Origin: Bacteroidota bacterium
GTDB lineage: Bacteria; Bacteroidota; Bacteroidia; Chitinophagales; Saprospiraceae
Direction of reading: 5' to 3'
NCBI GenBank assembly: GCA_018969455.1
Contig: JAGWYI010000272.1
Span: forward strand, 1 to 6,133
Length of the DNA: 6,133 bases
The notes under the pieces are model-generated. The model ran no database searches. It saw only the letters and a program-made list of their open reading frames with translations, and was not told where the DNA came from. Every line of letters begins with the position of its first letter. The stretch's first letter is position 1. Below are positions 5,904 through 6,133 of this stretch, in pieces. Position numbers and translations under genes: made by a program.

Positions 5904-6133
5904 ATGTCCCTGATTCAATACAGCAAAAAAGGTTTTAAGGAAGCAACGCTGCTCCAATTGTACGAACAACTCGTAAAGCCCCGACTCATTGAGGAAAAAA
6001 TGCTCAACCTGCTTCGGCAGGGCAAAATATCGAAATGGTTCAGCGGCATTGGCCAGGAAGCCATTGCCGTTGGCGCCGCCATGGCCCTCGAGCCTGATGA
6101 ATTGATATTTACCATGCACCGCAATCTGGGCGT
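5904..6133 (+). CDS. 2-oxo acid dehydrogenase E1 component, N-terminal part (3' end outside window)
   Basis: The ATG at 5904 opens a frame that runs to the window end, giving 76 residues. 'LYEQLVKPRLIEEKMLNLLRQ' (19-39) is the opening helix of E1 alpha-type proteins. It is followed by 'GKISKWFSGIGQEAIAVGAA' (40-59), with the family's GQEA motif, and 'MHRNLGV' at the cut end, where E1 alpha subunits have an (H/Y)R substrate/cofactor loop. These enzymes use thiamine diphosphate to decarboxylate a 2-oxo acid and pass the acyl group to the lipoyl E2 protein. The 'GKISKWFSGIGQEA...MHRNLGV' wording is what I associate with Bacteroidota E1 proteins that fuse alpha and beta subunits, often annotated as branched-chain (2-oxoisovalerate) dehydrogenase. 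The fusion and the substrate cannot be seen here. The GDG thiamine-diphosphate motif lies beyond the window. There is no Shine-Dalgarno before the start. Confidence 0.88.
   Translation, partial: MSLIQYSKKGFKEATLLQLYEQLVKPRLIEEKMLNLLRQGKISKWFSGIGQEAIAVGAAMALEPDELIFTMHRNLG

Overview
The window looks like ordinary chromosome from a member of the Bacteroidota. Four things point there: a DUF5777-type outer-membrane barrel, a small tRNA_anti-like (OB-fold) envelope protein, exported proteins whose signal peptides end in '-AQ', and an E1 dehydrogenase N-terminus of the type found in Bacteroidota fused alpha/beta E1 enzymes. Most starts lack Shine-Dalgarno sequences and have A/T-rich leaders, and TAnnTTTG-like promoter elements are present, which also fits. 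The Saprospiria (Lewinella/Haliscomenobacter relatives) would be my guess, but this rests on general resemblance only.

Layout: (1) Positions 1-1635, plus strand: a same-strand cluster of three envelope genes. They are the C-terminal heme-binding end of a c-type cytochrome (cut by the window edge), a membrane-anchored OB-fold protein and a DUF5777 beta-barrel. The gaps are 22 and 35 bp, so they are probably one transcript. A weak hairpin plus T-run at about 1714-1738 may end it. (2) Positions 1759-5603, minus strand: a two-gene unit in which a secreted two-half M16 zinc peptidase is followed, 5 bp after its stop, by aroB (3-dehydroquinate synthase). aroB appears to start at TTG with an SD-like stretch lying on the peptidase stop codon. 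(3) Positions 5604-5903: a 300-bp divergent intergenic region with a plausible Bacteroidota-type promoter for the rightward gene. (4) From 5904 to the window end, plus strand: the first 76 residues of a thiamine-diphosphate-dependent 2-oxo acid dehydrogenase E1 component.

Functionally, the first cluster looks like an uncharacterised envelope module that carries heme. The peptidase/aroB pair joins an envelope protease to aromatic amino acid (shikimate pathway) biosynthesis with no obvious biochemical link. The last gene belongs to central carbon or branched-chain keto-acid metabolism. I saw no mobile element, CRISPR array, tRNA or rRNA, and no convincing new system. The most open question is what the cytochrome / OB-fold / DUF5777 cluster does.
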